Shown here: positions 15,120 through 22,125 of the stretch, piece by piece
Layout of the letters: each line of letters opens with the position of its first letter
Numbering within the stretch: the stretch's first letter is position 1
From: UBA9732 sp963609725
Lineage (GTDB): Bacteria; Spirochaetota; Spirochaetia; Sphaerochaetales; Sphaerochaetaceae
DNA length: 24,286 nt
Reading direction: 5' to 3'
Assembly (NCBI GenBank): GCA_963609725.1
Contig: CAVDLI010000019.1
Span: 1 to 24,286 of the forward strand
Translations under genes and position numbers: made by a program
The notes under the pieces: generated by a model
What the model saw: the letters and a program-made list of their open reading frames with translations, nothing else
Database searches by the model: none
Told to the model about the DNA's origin: nothing

Positions 15120-15147
15120 TTGACAACGAGCTATCTTTGAATATAAT
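15120..15147 (+). promoter_or_regulatory. Consensus promoter of rarA, leaderless
   Basis: TTGACA (15120-15125) and TATAAT (15142-15147) both match consensus fully and are 16 bases apart. The ATG at 15155 begins eight bases after the -10 box, exactly where transcription should start, and no Shine-Dalgarno exists. Confidence 0.8.
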
Positions 15148-15154
15148 TCAAATC

Positions 15155-17416
15155 ATGGAATTATTCGACAGCTCTCGCATTGAAACCAAATCTCAGCCAC
15201 TTGCTTATAGAATGAGGCCAAGAACACTTGATGAGTATATTGGTCAAGACCATATTGTGGGTCCTGGCAGGTTATTAAGGCGTTCAATCCAAGCAGACCA
15301 ACTGTCATCAGTAATTTTCTATGGACCACCCGGAACAGGAAAAACAACCCTTGCAAGAGTTATTGCAAATACAACAAAAAGCCACTTTTCTACAATTAAT
15401 GCAGTATTAAGTGGAGTAAAAGAATTAAGAGATGAAATTCAAGAGGCAAAAGAACGTTTAGACCTGTATGGTAAAAGAACAATTTTATTTGTAGATGAAG
15501 TTCACAGATGGAATAAAAGCCAACAAGATGCTCTACTTCCTTGGGTTGAAAACGGAACTTTCATACTAATTGGCGCTACTACAGAGAACCCTTTTTTTGA
15601 AGTAAATGCAGCTCTAGTAAGTAGATCTAGAATATTCCAGCTCAAACCGTTAACAAATGAAGACTTAACTAAAATTGCATGGCAAGCAATAAACGACAAA
15701 GAAAGAGGATATGGCAATCTCAATGTTGTTTTTGAAAAAGGTGCCCTAGAGCATTTAGTAGATGTTGCTTCAGGAGATGCAAGGAGCCTTCTTAATGCTT
15801 TAGAACTTGCTGTTGAAACAACACCCCGTACAAGTTCAAAAGAATTTGAAGAAAGCGAGAAAAGTATTCTTAAAGACAATTCAAAGAACATTGCAGAAAA
15901 AAACACTGTTTTTATTTCCAAAGAAACAGCAGAAGAAAGCATTCAGCGCAAAGCAGTTTTGTATGACAAAGAAGGTGATTACCATTTTGATGTTATAAGT
16001 GCATTTATTAAGTCTCTTAGAGGAAGTGACCCTGATGCTGCATTGTACTGGCTTGCAAAAATGGTTTATGCCGGAGAAGACCCTCGGTTTATTTTTAGAC
16101 GCATGATGATAAGTGCTTGCGAAGATGTGGGCCTTGCTGACCCAAATGCAATAGTTGTTGTGCAATCAGATGCTGCTGCCTTTAATATGATTGGGATGCC
16201 AGAAGGCCGTTACCACCTAACGCATGCTGCTTTATACTTAGCAACAGCACCAAAAAGTAATAGCGCAATGGGATTTTTTGATGCTCTAAAAAGTGTGGAA
16301 CAAGAAGCTATTGCAAGTGAGGTTCCAAACCACTTACGAGATGCAAACAGAGACTCAAAAGGCTTTGGGCATGGTGAAGGTTACATGTATCCACACGCAT
16401 ATCAAGACCACTGGGTAGCACAACAATACCTTCCAAATGAACTTCAAGGCAAAATTTTCTATCATGTTGGGAATATAGGGTACGAAAAGTCAATTGCAGA
16501 CACTGTAAATAAACGCAGAGAAATCCAGCTTGAAAGTGTTGATGTTAACGCTTTTCCAGAAAATCTAACTTTTTCTCCTGACGACAAAGGTCGCGACTTA
16601 TGGCTCAGGCGTACAGTTGGAGGACGTAGCAAAGCATTAGCAGACCTGCGGGATAGAATGTTCGCAAAAACAAATATCATTAGATCTGACAGAATTCTAG
16701 TATTAAATGCAGGCCATGGACTACTTGTTTGGGAAGCTTTTAGAAAAACACCTGAAGGCCTTGTTGTAGCAGCGGTTCATTCTCCAGAAGAAATGACCTA
16801 TATCTCACACTATAGTGAGACTTTAGATGCAATTAACGCACCTGTAATTGTATGCGAAAACTCTATTGAAAAAACATTTGAAAAACTTGATACAGAACTT
16901 GAAAAAGGCACCTTGTTTGAACACATAATGGCCAGGAATTTACTTCCTGTTAGCGTTAATACAAAAACTAATATAAAGGCTATTTTTAACTTGCTTTCAT
17001 CAAAGATGGCTAAAAACTGCAATGTAATTTTGTGTGAAACTCTATTGAAAGAAGCCTCAAGGGTATCGGACTTTATCCATACGGGTCCTCTCAAAGACGT
17101 TCTTCTTCGTGCAGAGAATGAGATTTACAAGGCTTATCGCTCCAAAGATGAGCTTGAAATTTTGCTTCATGGCCGTTTTGAAGAAGTTGAATTAGAAGAC
17201 TATAGTTTCAATGAGTCTAGAGTTGCAACGTCACAAGATGTTAAACGTTGGGTGGAAAAAAGTTACAAGCCACAAATTGCCAAAGTTGCGCCAGCAATGA
17301 CTATAGCAGAAGTTGACAAAATTGAAAAAGAACTTATTTCTGCTTTGTGTGCAGCCCCGCTAAATTGGCATACTTCGTGCGTTATTGCAAAGCTGTCAAA
17401 GCCTGTAAATGAATAG
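15155..17416 (+). CDS. rarA: RarA/MgsA AAA+ ATPase fused to an extra C-terminal domain
   Basis: A 753-residue protein; ordinary RarA (MgsA) is about 440. Residues 1-440 are a full RarA, a clamp-loader-like ATPase acting at stalled replication forks: RPRTLDEYIGQDHIVG, Walker A GPPGTGKT at 57-64, Walker B ILFVDE at 111-116, sensor GATTEN at 141-146, arginine finger SRSR at 157-160, and the tetramerisation part with GMPEGRYHLTHAALYLATAPKSN. Residues about 470-753 are an added domain containing ILVLNAGHGLLVWEAF, which resembles the cofactor loop of Rossmann methyltransferases. I recall such fusions annotated in treponemes and cyanobacteria as RarA plus an unknown domain. A TTG at 15137 would add six residues but lies upstream of the -10 box. 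No Shine-Dalgarno. Confidence 0.93.
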   Translation: MELFDSSRIETKSQPLAYRMRPRTLDEYIGQDHIVGPGRLLRRSIQADQLSSVIFYGPPGTGKTTLARVIANTTKSHFSTINAVLSGVKELRDEIQEAKERLDLYGKRTILFVDEVHRWNKSQQDALLPWVENGTFILIGATTENPFFEVNAALVSRSRIFQLKPLTNEDLTKIAWQAINDKERGYGNLNVVFEKGALEHLVDVASGDARSLLNALELAVETTPRTSSKEFEESEKSILKDNSKNIAEKNTVFISKETAEESIQRKAVLYDKEGDYHFDVISAFIKSLRGSDPDAALYWLAKMVYAGEDPRFIFRRMMISACEDVGLADPNAIVVVQSDAAAFNMIGMPEGRYHLTHAALYLATAPKSNSAMGFFDALKSVEQEAIASEVPNHLRDANRDSKGFGHGEGYMYPHAYQDHWVAQQYLPNELQGKIFYHVGNIGYEKSIADTVNKRREIQLESVDVNAFPENLTFSPDDKGRDLWLRRTVGGRSKALADLRDRMFAKTNIIRSDRILVLNAGHGLLVWEAFRKTPEGLVVAAVHSPEEMTYISHYSETLDAINAPVIVCENSIEKTFEKLDTELEKGTLFEHIMARNLLPVSVNTKTNIKAIFNLLSSKMAKNCNVILCETLLKEASRVSDFIHTGPLKDVLLRAENEIYKAYRSKDELEILLHGRFEEVELEDYSFNESRVATSQDVKRWVEKSYKPQIAKVAPAMTIAEVDKIEKELISALCAAPLNWHTSCVIAKLSKPVNE

Positions 17417-17425
17417 TTAAGTGCA

Positions 17426-17454
17426 TTGACTTTTTTTCACGCTTACGGCATATT
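17426..17454 (+). promoter_or_regulatory. tRNA-His/tRNA-Arg promoter
   Basis: TTGACT (17426-17431) and CATATT (17449-17454) are 17 bases apart, about 20 bases before tRNA-His. Confidence 0.5.
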
Positions 17455-17474
17455 TACTCAAGTCAATAAACAAT

Positions 17475-17547
17475 GGTGGAAGTAGTTCAACGGTAGAGCC
17501 CCAGATTGTGGATCTGGTTGTTGCGGGTTCGAGCCCCGTCTTCCACC
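17475..17547 (+). tRNA. tRNA-His (GTG)
   Basis: A complete cloverleaf: acceptor GTGGAAG/CTTCCAC, D stem GTTC/GAGC, anticodon stem CCAGA/TCTGG with loop TTGTGGA, T stem GCGGG/CCCGT. The extra G at 17475 opposite C73 is the G-1 identity element of tRNA-His. CCA is not encoded. It is 56 bases before tRNA-Arg and probably cotranscribed with it. Confidence 0.95.
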
Positions 17548-17603
17548 CTTTTTTATTATAAGAGAGGTTTATATAAAATCTCAAAATATCTCAAAATACA
17601 CAT

Positions 17604-17677
17604 GCGCCCGTAGCTCAACTGGATAGAGCGTCGGACTTCGAATCCGCAGGTTACAGGTTCGAGCCCTGCCGGGCGTA
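17604..17677 (+). tRNA. tRNA-Arg (TCG)
   Basis: A 74-base cloverleaf: acceptor GCGCCCG/CGGGCGT, D stem GCTC/GAGC, anticodon loop CTTCGAA, T loop TTCGAGC. Three weak positions stand out: G1-U72, a U-C mismatch at the top of the anticodon stem (27-43) and an A-C mismatch at the top of the T stem (49-65). CCA is not encoded. The last 18 bases and the one following recur 163 bases downstream. Confidence 0.9.
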
Positions 17678-17681
17678 AAGT

Positions 17682-17719
17682 AAAATATCAGTTGCGAAAG
17701 TGACTGATATTTTGCTTTT
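17682..17719 (+). terminator. Strong terminator after tRNA-Arg
   Basis: A perfect 11-base-pair stem, AAAATATCAGT (17682-17692) with ACTGATATTTT (17703-17713), has a ten-base loop and is followed by GCTTTT. Confidence 0.85.
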
Positions 17720-17720
17720 A

Positions 17721-17860
17721 GCAGGCAAAGTGGGCTCGAAGCTTTGCGGTAGGAGAATGCGAAAACATGGAGCATTCGAAGCAAAGCCGGCCTGTAGTGC
17801 GGACTTCCGGGAGCACGTAAGGCGAGCCCTGCCGGGCGTAAGGGATGCTCAGCTCTTGAA
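17721..17860 (+). other. GC-rich structured block, possible RNA or mobile remnant
   Basis: This 140-base block is clearly richer in G and C than its surroundings and full of nested inverted repeats: GGGCTCG (17732-17738) with CGAGCCC (17823-17829) encloses GCTTTGC (17741-17747) with GCAAAGC (17781-17787), which encloses GAATGC (17755-17760) with GCATTC (17772-17777); a short GTGC/GCAC (17797-17800, 17813-17816) forms a possible second arm. Its right end repeats the 3' end of tRNA-Arg. A frame of 68 codons crosses the block but has no protein-like features. It may be a structured RNA, a tRNA-derived repeat or an integration scar; I cannot decide. Confidence 0.5.
17823..17841 (+). repeat. Second copy of tRNA-Arg 3' end
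   Basis: A 19-base sequence, CGAGCCCTGCCGGGCGTAA, is identical to 17660-17678, which covers the end of tRNA-Arg. Upstream of it CGGACTTC (17800-17807) also matches the tRNA anticodon region (17632-17639), so this looks like a degenerate copy of the tRNA 3' half. Confidence 0.8.
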
Positions 17861-17898
17861 AAATAAGCAAAAAAACAAATTTTTTGTATTTTGGCTTA

Positions 17899-17944
17899 AA
17901 AAATAAACAAAAAAATCACTTTTTTGAAATTTTTGTTTATTTTT
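17899..17944. terminator. AT-only long inverted repeat
   Basis: Perfect 15-base arms AAAAATAAACAAAAA (17899-17913) and TTTTTGTTTATTTTT (17930-17944) surround a 16-base loop. It follows the structured block and precedes the MATE gene. It may end transcription of the block; the symmetric A and T runs would work on either strand. Confidence 0.5.
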
Positions 17945-18033
17945 ACTTCATCACCTTGTTTTGGCACAGTTTCTTAAGTTAAATTTACCCACTTGACTTT
18001 ATGGAGGTTATAACGTTTTTATTAACGTGTTTT

Positions 18034-18068
18034 TGCCCTAAAAAGGTACATGTCTAAAATTAAGGGCA
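18034..18068 (+). promoter_or_regulatory. Hairpin covering the MATE gene ribosome binding site
   Basis: TGCCCT (18034-18039) is the exact inverse of AGGGCA (18063-18068), and the latter contains the only Shine-Dalgarno (AAGGG, 18062-18066) of the MATE gene. When paired, translation would be blocked. The 23-base loop contains the palindrome ACATGT. Upstream, TTGACT (17993-17998) and TATAAC (18009-18014) are promoter-like but wrongly spaced. Confidence 0.4.
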
Positions 18069-18075
18069 AGCATAA

Positions 18076-19437
18076 ATGGAAAAAAATCTTACAACTGGTA
18101 GTGTATTCAAAAATATAGTTCTGTTTTCACTTCCATACTTACTTTCTTATTTTTTACAAACATTATATGGCATGGCAGATTTGTTTATTATTGGACAGTT
18201 TGAGGAAGTTGCAAGTACAACAGCTGTTTCAATTGGGTCTCAAGTCATGCACATGATTACAGTCATGATTGTTGGGCTTGCAATGGGAACGACCGTTAAT
18301 ATTGGACAAGAGGTGGGAGCTAATAACAACAAACAAGTAGCAAAGATTGTTGGAAACACAGTTACATTGTTCATGGGGCTGTCAATAATCTTGATGACAA
18401 TTTTACTTTTATTGGTACGACCAATCGTTTCTGTAATGTCTACTCCTTCAGAGGCTGTTGAGGGAACAATAAGATATCTTACAGTTTGTTTTATTGGAAT
18501 TCCTTTTATAACAGCTTATAACATTATAAGTTCAATTTTTAGAGGTATGGGTGACAGTAAAAGCCCAATGTATTTTATTGCAATTGCATGTACAGCTAAT
18601 ATCGGTCTAGATTATCTTTTTATGGGTCCGTTGCATTTAGGGTCTACAGGTGCAGCTCTTGGTACGACAATTTCACAGGCAATTAGCGTTGTCTTCTCCA
18701 TTGTTGTTATCTTGAAGAGAAAGCATTTTATCCTGCAAAAAAGTGATTTCATTCCTAGGCGGTCAGAAATGGGTAGTATTCTGAAGATTGGAGTTCCTAT
18801 TGCTGTCCAAGATGGTTTAATCCAAATTTCGTTCATTGTCATTACAATCATTGCCAATCAAAGAGGACTAACAGATGCCGCAGCTGTTGGTATTGTTGAA
18901 AAAATTATGAGTTTTCTGTTTTTGGTGCCATCGTCTATGCTTTCTACGGTATCGGCATTGGGGGCTCAAAACATTGGAGCAAACAAACCAGAACGTGCAA
19001 TAAAAACACTTCAATATGCAATAATAATTGCTGTTGGATTTGGAATTATTGTTTCAAGTGCAATTCAATTTACAGCACAGCCCATTGTGTCTCTTTTTAC
19101 AGACAAAAATACAGCAAGCGGTGCAAAAGTTGTGCAAATGGGAGGCCAGTACCTTAGAGGTTACATTTTTGACTGTCTTTTTGCAGGAATTCATTTCTGT
19201 TTTAGTGGTTATTTTTGTGCTTGTGGCAAATCTTGGCTGTCATTTTTTCATAATATTCTTGCAATTGTGCTAATACGTATTCCAGGCGCTTATTTAGCAT
19301 CTATAATGTTTCCAGACACTCTTTTTCCCATGGGTTTAGCAACAGCTGTGGGCTCTCTGCTTTCTGTAATAATTTGCTTAATTGCTTTTGCTATACTGCA
19401 ACATAATTCCAATCTGCAACATAAATTAACAACGTAG
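18076..19437 (+). CDS. MATE-family multidrug/toxin exporter
   Basis: A 453-residue inner-membrane transporter with twelve hydrophobic segments in two similar halves, as in the MATE family, which expel drugs or metabolites in exchange for sodium or protons. Marks include GSVFKNIVLFSLPYLLSYFLQTLYGMADLFIIG at the start (shown as a recognisable segment over residues 8-40), then the NIGQEVGANN loop at about 75-84 and its repeat in half two, SALGAQNIGANKPERA. The length is typical. The start ATG has AAGGG nine bases before it, partly inside a hairpin. It is single, between the tRNA region and the araC/MFS pair. The substrate cannot be predicted. Confidence 0.92.
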   Translation: MEKNLTTGSVFKNIVLFSLPYLLSYFLQTLYGMADLFIIGQFEEVASTTAVSIGSQVMHMITVMIVGLAMGTTVNIGQEVGANNNKQVAKIVGNTVTLFMGLSIILMTILLLLVRPIVSVMSTPSEAVEGTIRYLTVCFIGIPFITAYNIISSIFRGMGDSKSPMYFIAIACTANIGLDYLFMGPLHLGSTGAALGTTISQAISVVFSIVVILKRKHFILQKSDFIPRRSEMGSILKIGVPIAVQDGLIQISFIVITIIANQRGLTDAAAVGIVEKIMSFLFLVPSSMLSTVSALGAQNIGANKPERAIKTLQYAIIIAVGFGIIVSSAIQFTAQPIVSLFTDKNTASGAKVVQMGGQYLRGYIFDCLFAGIHFCFSGYFCACGKSWLSFFHNILAIVLIRIPGAYLASIMFPDTLFPMGLATAVGSLLSVIICLIAFAILQHNSNLQHKLTT

Positions 19438-19530
19438 CAAAAACCACACTGTAGCATAACCATTGCTATAACAAACATCTTCAGAACTTGAATTAAGAAC
19501 GGGACAGAAGCATTCTCGTTATTTCTTGAA

Positions 19531-20415
19531 CTAAAGAGAGTTTTTCCTGTATTCAGTAGGTGTTATGTGGTAATAGCGCTTAAACTGCTTTGAAAAATAA
19601 GAAAAAGAGTCAAATCCACATGCAAGAGCTATCTCTGTGATGCTTTTATTTGGATGTTTTACTAACATATCGGCACTTTTCATTAATCGGTATTTAGACA
19701 AATACTGGATAGGGGTATCATGGATGGTTCGTTGGAAACATCGTAAAGCTTCACGCGAACCAAGAGAGGCGTTCTTTGAGATTTCAGATAGCGTAATGTT
19801 CATAGAAAAGTTTTCATGAATAAACCTCAACATACTCTCCATGCGAATTGCATCTCTGTTTTTCGATATCTTATTCATGCACAATTCATCTTTTAAGTCT
19901 TTATATGCAGAAACAAGCAAAAAAGAAAGATTTTCTCGTACCGTAAACTCATAAGCACAGCTCTTCTCTTGCTGAGCTAAAAATGCTTTTTCAAAATGAG
20001 CAATATCTTCTGCATTATTTGACTTCCACAGACTAAATGATGTTGAAGACATAAGAGTGTGAATATATTTCTTGTAAAAAATGGACTCTCTATCACCTGT
20101 AATAAGAAAAGGAGAAAAGACAAAAGACTCAATAATGAAAGCTGAATCTAACATAATAGAATGAAGCGTATTAGTGTTAATAATTACGACATTTCCTTTG
20201 TTGAAAGAATATTCTTTTCCTAAGACCAGTATTTTAGACTTGCCTTCTTTGATGTAAATAATCTCAAATTCTTCATGCCAATGCCACGGTATTGTGGAAG
20301 ATGGAGAATTTTCTTTTTCATCGTAGTAAATAGCACATGGAAACTCTATTGTTCCATGTGCCTGTATTTCTCTTCTAGATTTATCGGTTTTGAAATTATC
20401 GCATTCTTTGCTCAT
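19531..20415 (-). CDS. AraC-family transcriptional regulator
   Basis: A 294-residue regulator. The N-terminal half is a cupin-type sensor domain with PWHWHEEFEIIYIKEG at 43-58, which may bind a sugar or related ligand. The C-terminal third (about 195-294) holds two helix-turn-helix motifs, ending in the AraC signature ITEIALACGFDSFSYFSKQFKRYY (residues 259-282, given in part) and TPTEYRK. It faces the MFS gene across 196 bases filled by 14-base repeats, which makes that transporter its likely target. No ribosome binding site precedes the ATG; the ATG itself is part of the last repeat unit. Confidence 0.92.
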   Translation of the reverse strand: MSKECDNFKTDKSRREIQAHGTIEFPCAIYYDEKENSPSSTIPWHWHEEFEIIYIKEGKSKILVLGKEYSFNKGNVVIINTNTLHSIMLDSAFIIESFVFSPFLITGDRESIFYKKYIHTLMSSTSFSLWKSNNAEDIAHFEKAFLAQQEKSCAYEFTVRENLSFLLVSAYKDLKDELCMNKISKNRDAIRMESMLRFIHENFSMNITLSEISKNASLGSREALRCFQRTIHDTPIQYLSKYRLMKSADMLVKHPNKSITEIALACGFDSFSYFSKQFKRYYHITPTEYRKNSL

Positions 20416-20542
20416 ATTTGTAAATTCATATTTGCAGGTCTATATTTGTGGGCCTATATTTGTGTGTTCATATTTGTGGGTCTATATTGTGTGTTCATAT
20501 TACCAACTTCATATTGCCACTTTATATACCACTTCATATTTG
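20413..20542. repeat. Ten degenerate 14-base repeats between araC and the MFS gene
   Basis: The core (C/T)ATATTTG begins at 20413, 20427, 20441, 20455, 20469, 20483, 20496, 20510, 20523 and 20535, so the first six are exactly 14 apart and later ones drift by one or two. Units are joined by variable words such as TGGGTC or TGTGTT. The first copy contains the araC start codon. It may be a regulator-binding array or a minisatellite from repeated duplication of the gene start. Confidence 0.75.
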
Positions 20543-20575
20543 TCGCTTTTGTTATAGTATATGGCGAAAAAATAT

Positions 20576-20605
20576 TTGAAACAATATATTTAATGGCAAT
20601 ATTAT
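20576..20605 (+). promoter_or_regulatory. MFS gene promoter, probably leaderless
   Basis: TTGAAA (20576-20581) and TATTAT (20600-20605) are 18 bases apart, and ATG 20612 follows the -10 box by six bases. No Shine-Dalgarno is present. Confidence 0.5.
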
Positions 20606-20611
20606 TCATAC

Positions 20612-21775
20612 ATGTTTCAACTTTTACTGTGTATTATCTATATATCATTCGTCAGTCTTGGACTTCCGGATGCACTATTAGGATCTGCTTGGCCTTCCAT
20701 ATATCCAAGTTTCAATGTTCCCGTTTCTTTTGCAGGAATTGTGTCTTTCATAATCTCTTTTGGCACAATTATCTCAAGCTTAAACAGCGATAAACTCACA
20801 CGTAAATTGGGCACGGGAAAAGTGACAGCAATAAGTGTGGGACTAACTGCTCTAGCTATTTTTGGATTTTCAATTAGTTCTTCTTTTATTTCTCTTTGCC
20901 TTTGGGCCATTCCGTATGGATTGGGAGCTGGTAGCGTTGACGCAGCTCTTAACAATTATGTTGCTATCCACTATAAGAGCAAGCATATGAGTTGGCTACA
21001 CTCAATGTGGGGGATAGGAGCAGCAACAGGACCACACATCATGGGATATGTAATGACAAATGGTGGCACATGGAATAGTGGATATAAAGTAATCTCAATT
21101 ATACAAGTTATTCTCACCCTAATACTCTTTTTGAGCTTACCACTATGGAAAAACGAAGCTAAAACCAATGTCACAAACAATGATAAAGCGCTAACAATCA
21201 AGGAAGTTATTTCTATTAATGGAGTTAAGCAAATTTTAGTTTGCTTTTTCTGTTATTGCGCACTTGAAAGCTCTACTGGCCTATGGTCAAGCAGTTATCT
21301 TTCAATATACAAAGGAATGGATACCTCACAAGCAGCAAGCTTTGCAAGCATGTTCTATATTGGAATAACTGTTGGTCGAATTTTGTCAGGGTTTTTAACT
21401 CTAGAATTTAGCGACGACAAAATGGTAAGAATTGGGCAAGTTATCATTGCAATTGGAATTATCATCCTTTTGTTACCATTAAATGTTGAATTTTCCCTTA
21501 TTGGTTTTGTTGTTATTGGACTTGGATGTGCTCCAATATATCCAAGCATAATACACTCAACACCATCACATTTTGGAGAAGAGAATTCACAGGCAATAAT
21601 TGGACTTCAAATGGCATGCGCATATGTTGGGAGCTCCATCATGCCACCTTTATTTGGTATGCTTGCAGAACACATCACTGTTGCACTACTTCCGTACTAT
21701 CTTTCCTTTGTATTGATTTTGATGATTGTAATGCACTTATCTCTTGTTAGGAGAGTTGAAAAAAACACTAACTAA
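20612..21775 (+). CDS. Major facilitator superfamily transporter
   Basis: A 387-residue, twelve-segment inner-membrane permease of the major facilitator superfamily. The first segment carries SFVSLGLPDALLGSAWPSI, as in sugar-type members, SDKLTRKLGTGKV in the loop between segments 2 and 3 (about 59-71) is the family's loop motif, and GLGCAPIYPSIIHSTP (about 306-321) belongs to the second half. The substrate is unknown; a sugar or other small carbon source would fit the neighbouring AraC regulator. The start ATG is supported by the promoter just before it and the fit to family N-termini. The gene seems to end without a clear terminator. Confidence 0.88.
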   Translation: MFQLLLCIIYISFVSLGLPDALLGSAWPSIYPSFNVPVSFAGIVSFIISFGTIISSLNSDKLTRKLGTGKVTAISVGLTALAIFGFSISSSFISLCLWAIPYGLGAGSVDAALNNYVAIHYKSKHMSWLHSMWGIGAATGPHIMGYVMTNGGTWNSGYKVISIIQVILTLILFLSLPLWKNEAKTNVTNNDKALTIKEVISINGVKQILVCFFCYCALESSTGLWSSSYLSIYKGMDTSQAASFASMFYIGITVGRILSGFLTLEFSDDKMVRIGQVIIAIGIIILLLPLNVEFSLIGFVVIGLGCAPIYPSIIHSTPSHFGEENSQAIIGLQMACAYVGSSIMPPLFGMLAEHITVALLPYYLSFVLILMIVMHLSLVRRVEKNTN

Positions 21776-22125
21776 CATATCTCTCTGTTCACAAAAAATC
21801 TCCGAAGCGTTTTATTTTGACAAGATTGCAAAAAATGTCAATGTAAACTATTGAATATTAAGACAAAGCTTTGATATATTTTGTTTGGCTAGAAGTTCTT
21901 GCAGAACGAGCATTTAGGCATAATTGCAAACTTTGCAAAAAGTCTTGAAATTCAGTTTTGAGAGACTTTCTTGAGAATGCAGTTTTAAGAAAGTTTTGAG
22001 AAAGTTTTGAGAAACTTTTGAAGGATTGTTGAGAACTTTTGGAAAAAACTTGAAACCACAAAGGACTTGAGAGCCTTAAAGCTCAAGCTCTTTGAAATTT
22101 ATTTGCTACGGAGAAAAAAAAGGGC
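21776..22125. other. Long gap before the acyl-CoA synthetase
   Basis: These 350 bases hold no gene I can support; a minus-strand frame at 22061-21858 is low-complexity Ser/Lys/Phe/Gln and follows from repeats. A promoter-like pair TTGAAT (21851-21856) and TATATT (21875-21880), 18 apart, could drive the acyl-CoA synthetase with a leader of about 240 bases. The leader contains repeated AAAGTTTTGAG words. Confidence 0.45.
21989..22021 (+). repeat. Three 11-base tandem repeats
   Basis: GAAAGTTTTGA, GAAAGTTTTGA and GAAACTTTTGA follow each other without gaps. The 11-base spacing of A- and T-runs is close to one helical turn. Related words (AGTTTTGAGA, GAACTTTTGG) occur on both sides. Confidence 0.7.

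Noticed and set aside
15502..15942. 146-codon minus-strand frame inside rarA
   Set aside because: It is the antisense of a well-supported gene and has no recognisable domain.
17700..17906. 68-codon frame across the structured block after tRNA-Arg
   Set aside because: It begins inside the terminator and its sequence follows from the tRNA copy and stem sequences; ending is low complexity.
20413..20542. CRISPR array
   Set aside because: Units are only 14 bases, degenerate and without unique spacers of 30 or more; no cas genes are present.
20275..20793. 172-codon plus-strand frame rich in Phe, Ile and Cys
   Set aside because: It is produced by the 14-base repeats and overlaps both araC and the MFS gene in other frames.
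21858..22061. 67-codon minus-strand frame in the gap before the acyl-CoA synthetase
   Set aside because: The Ser/Lys/Phe/Gln-rich product reflects the AAAGTTTTGAG repeats, and it lacks a start context.
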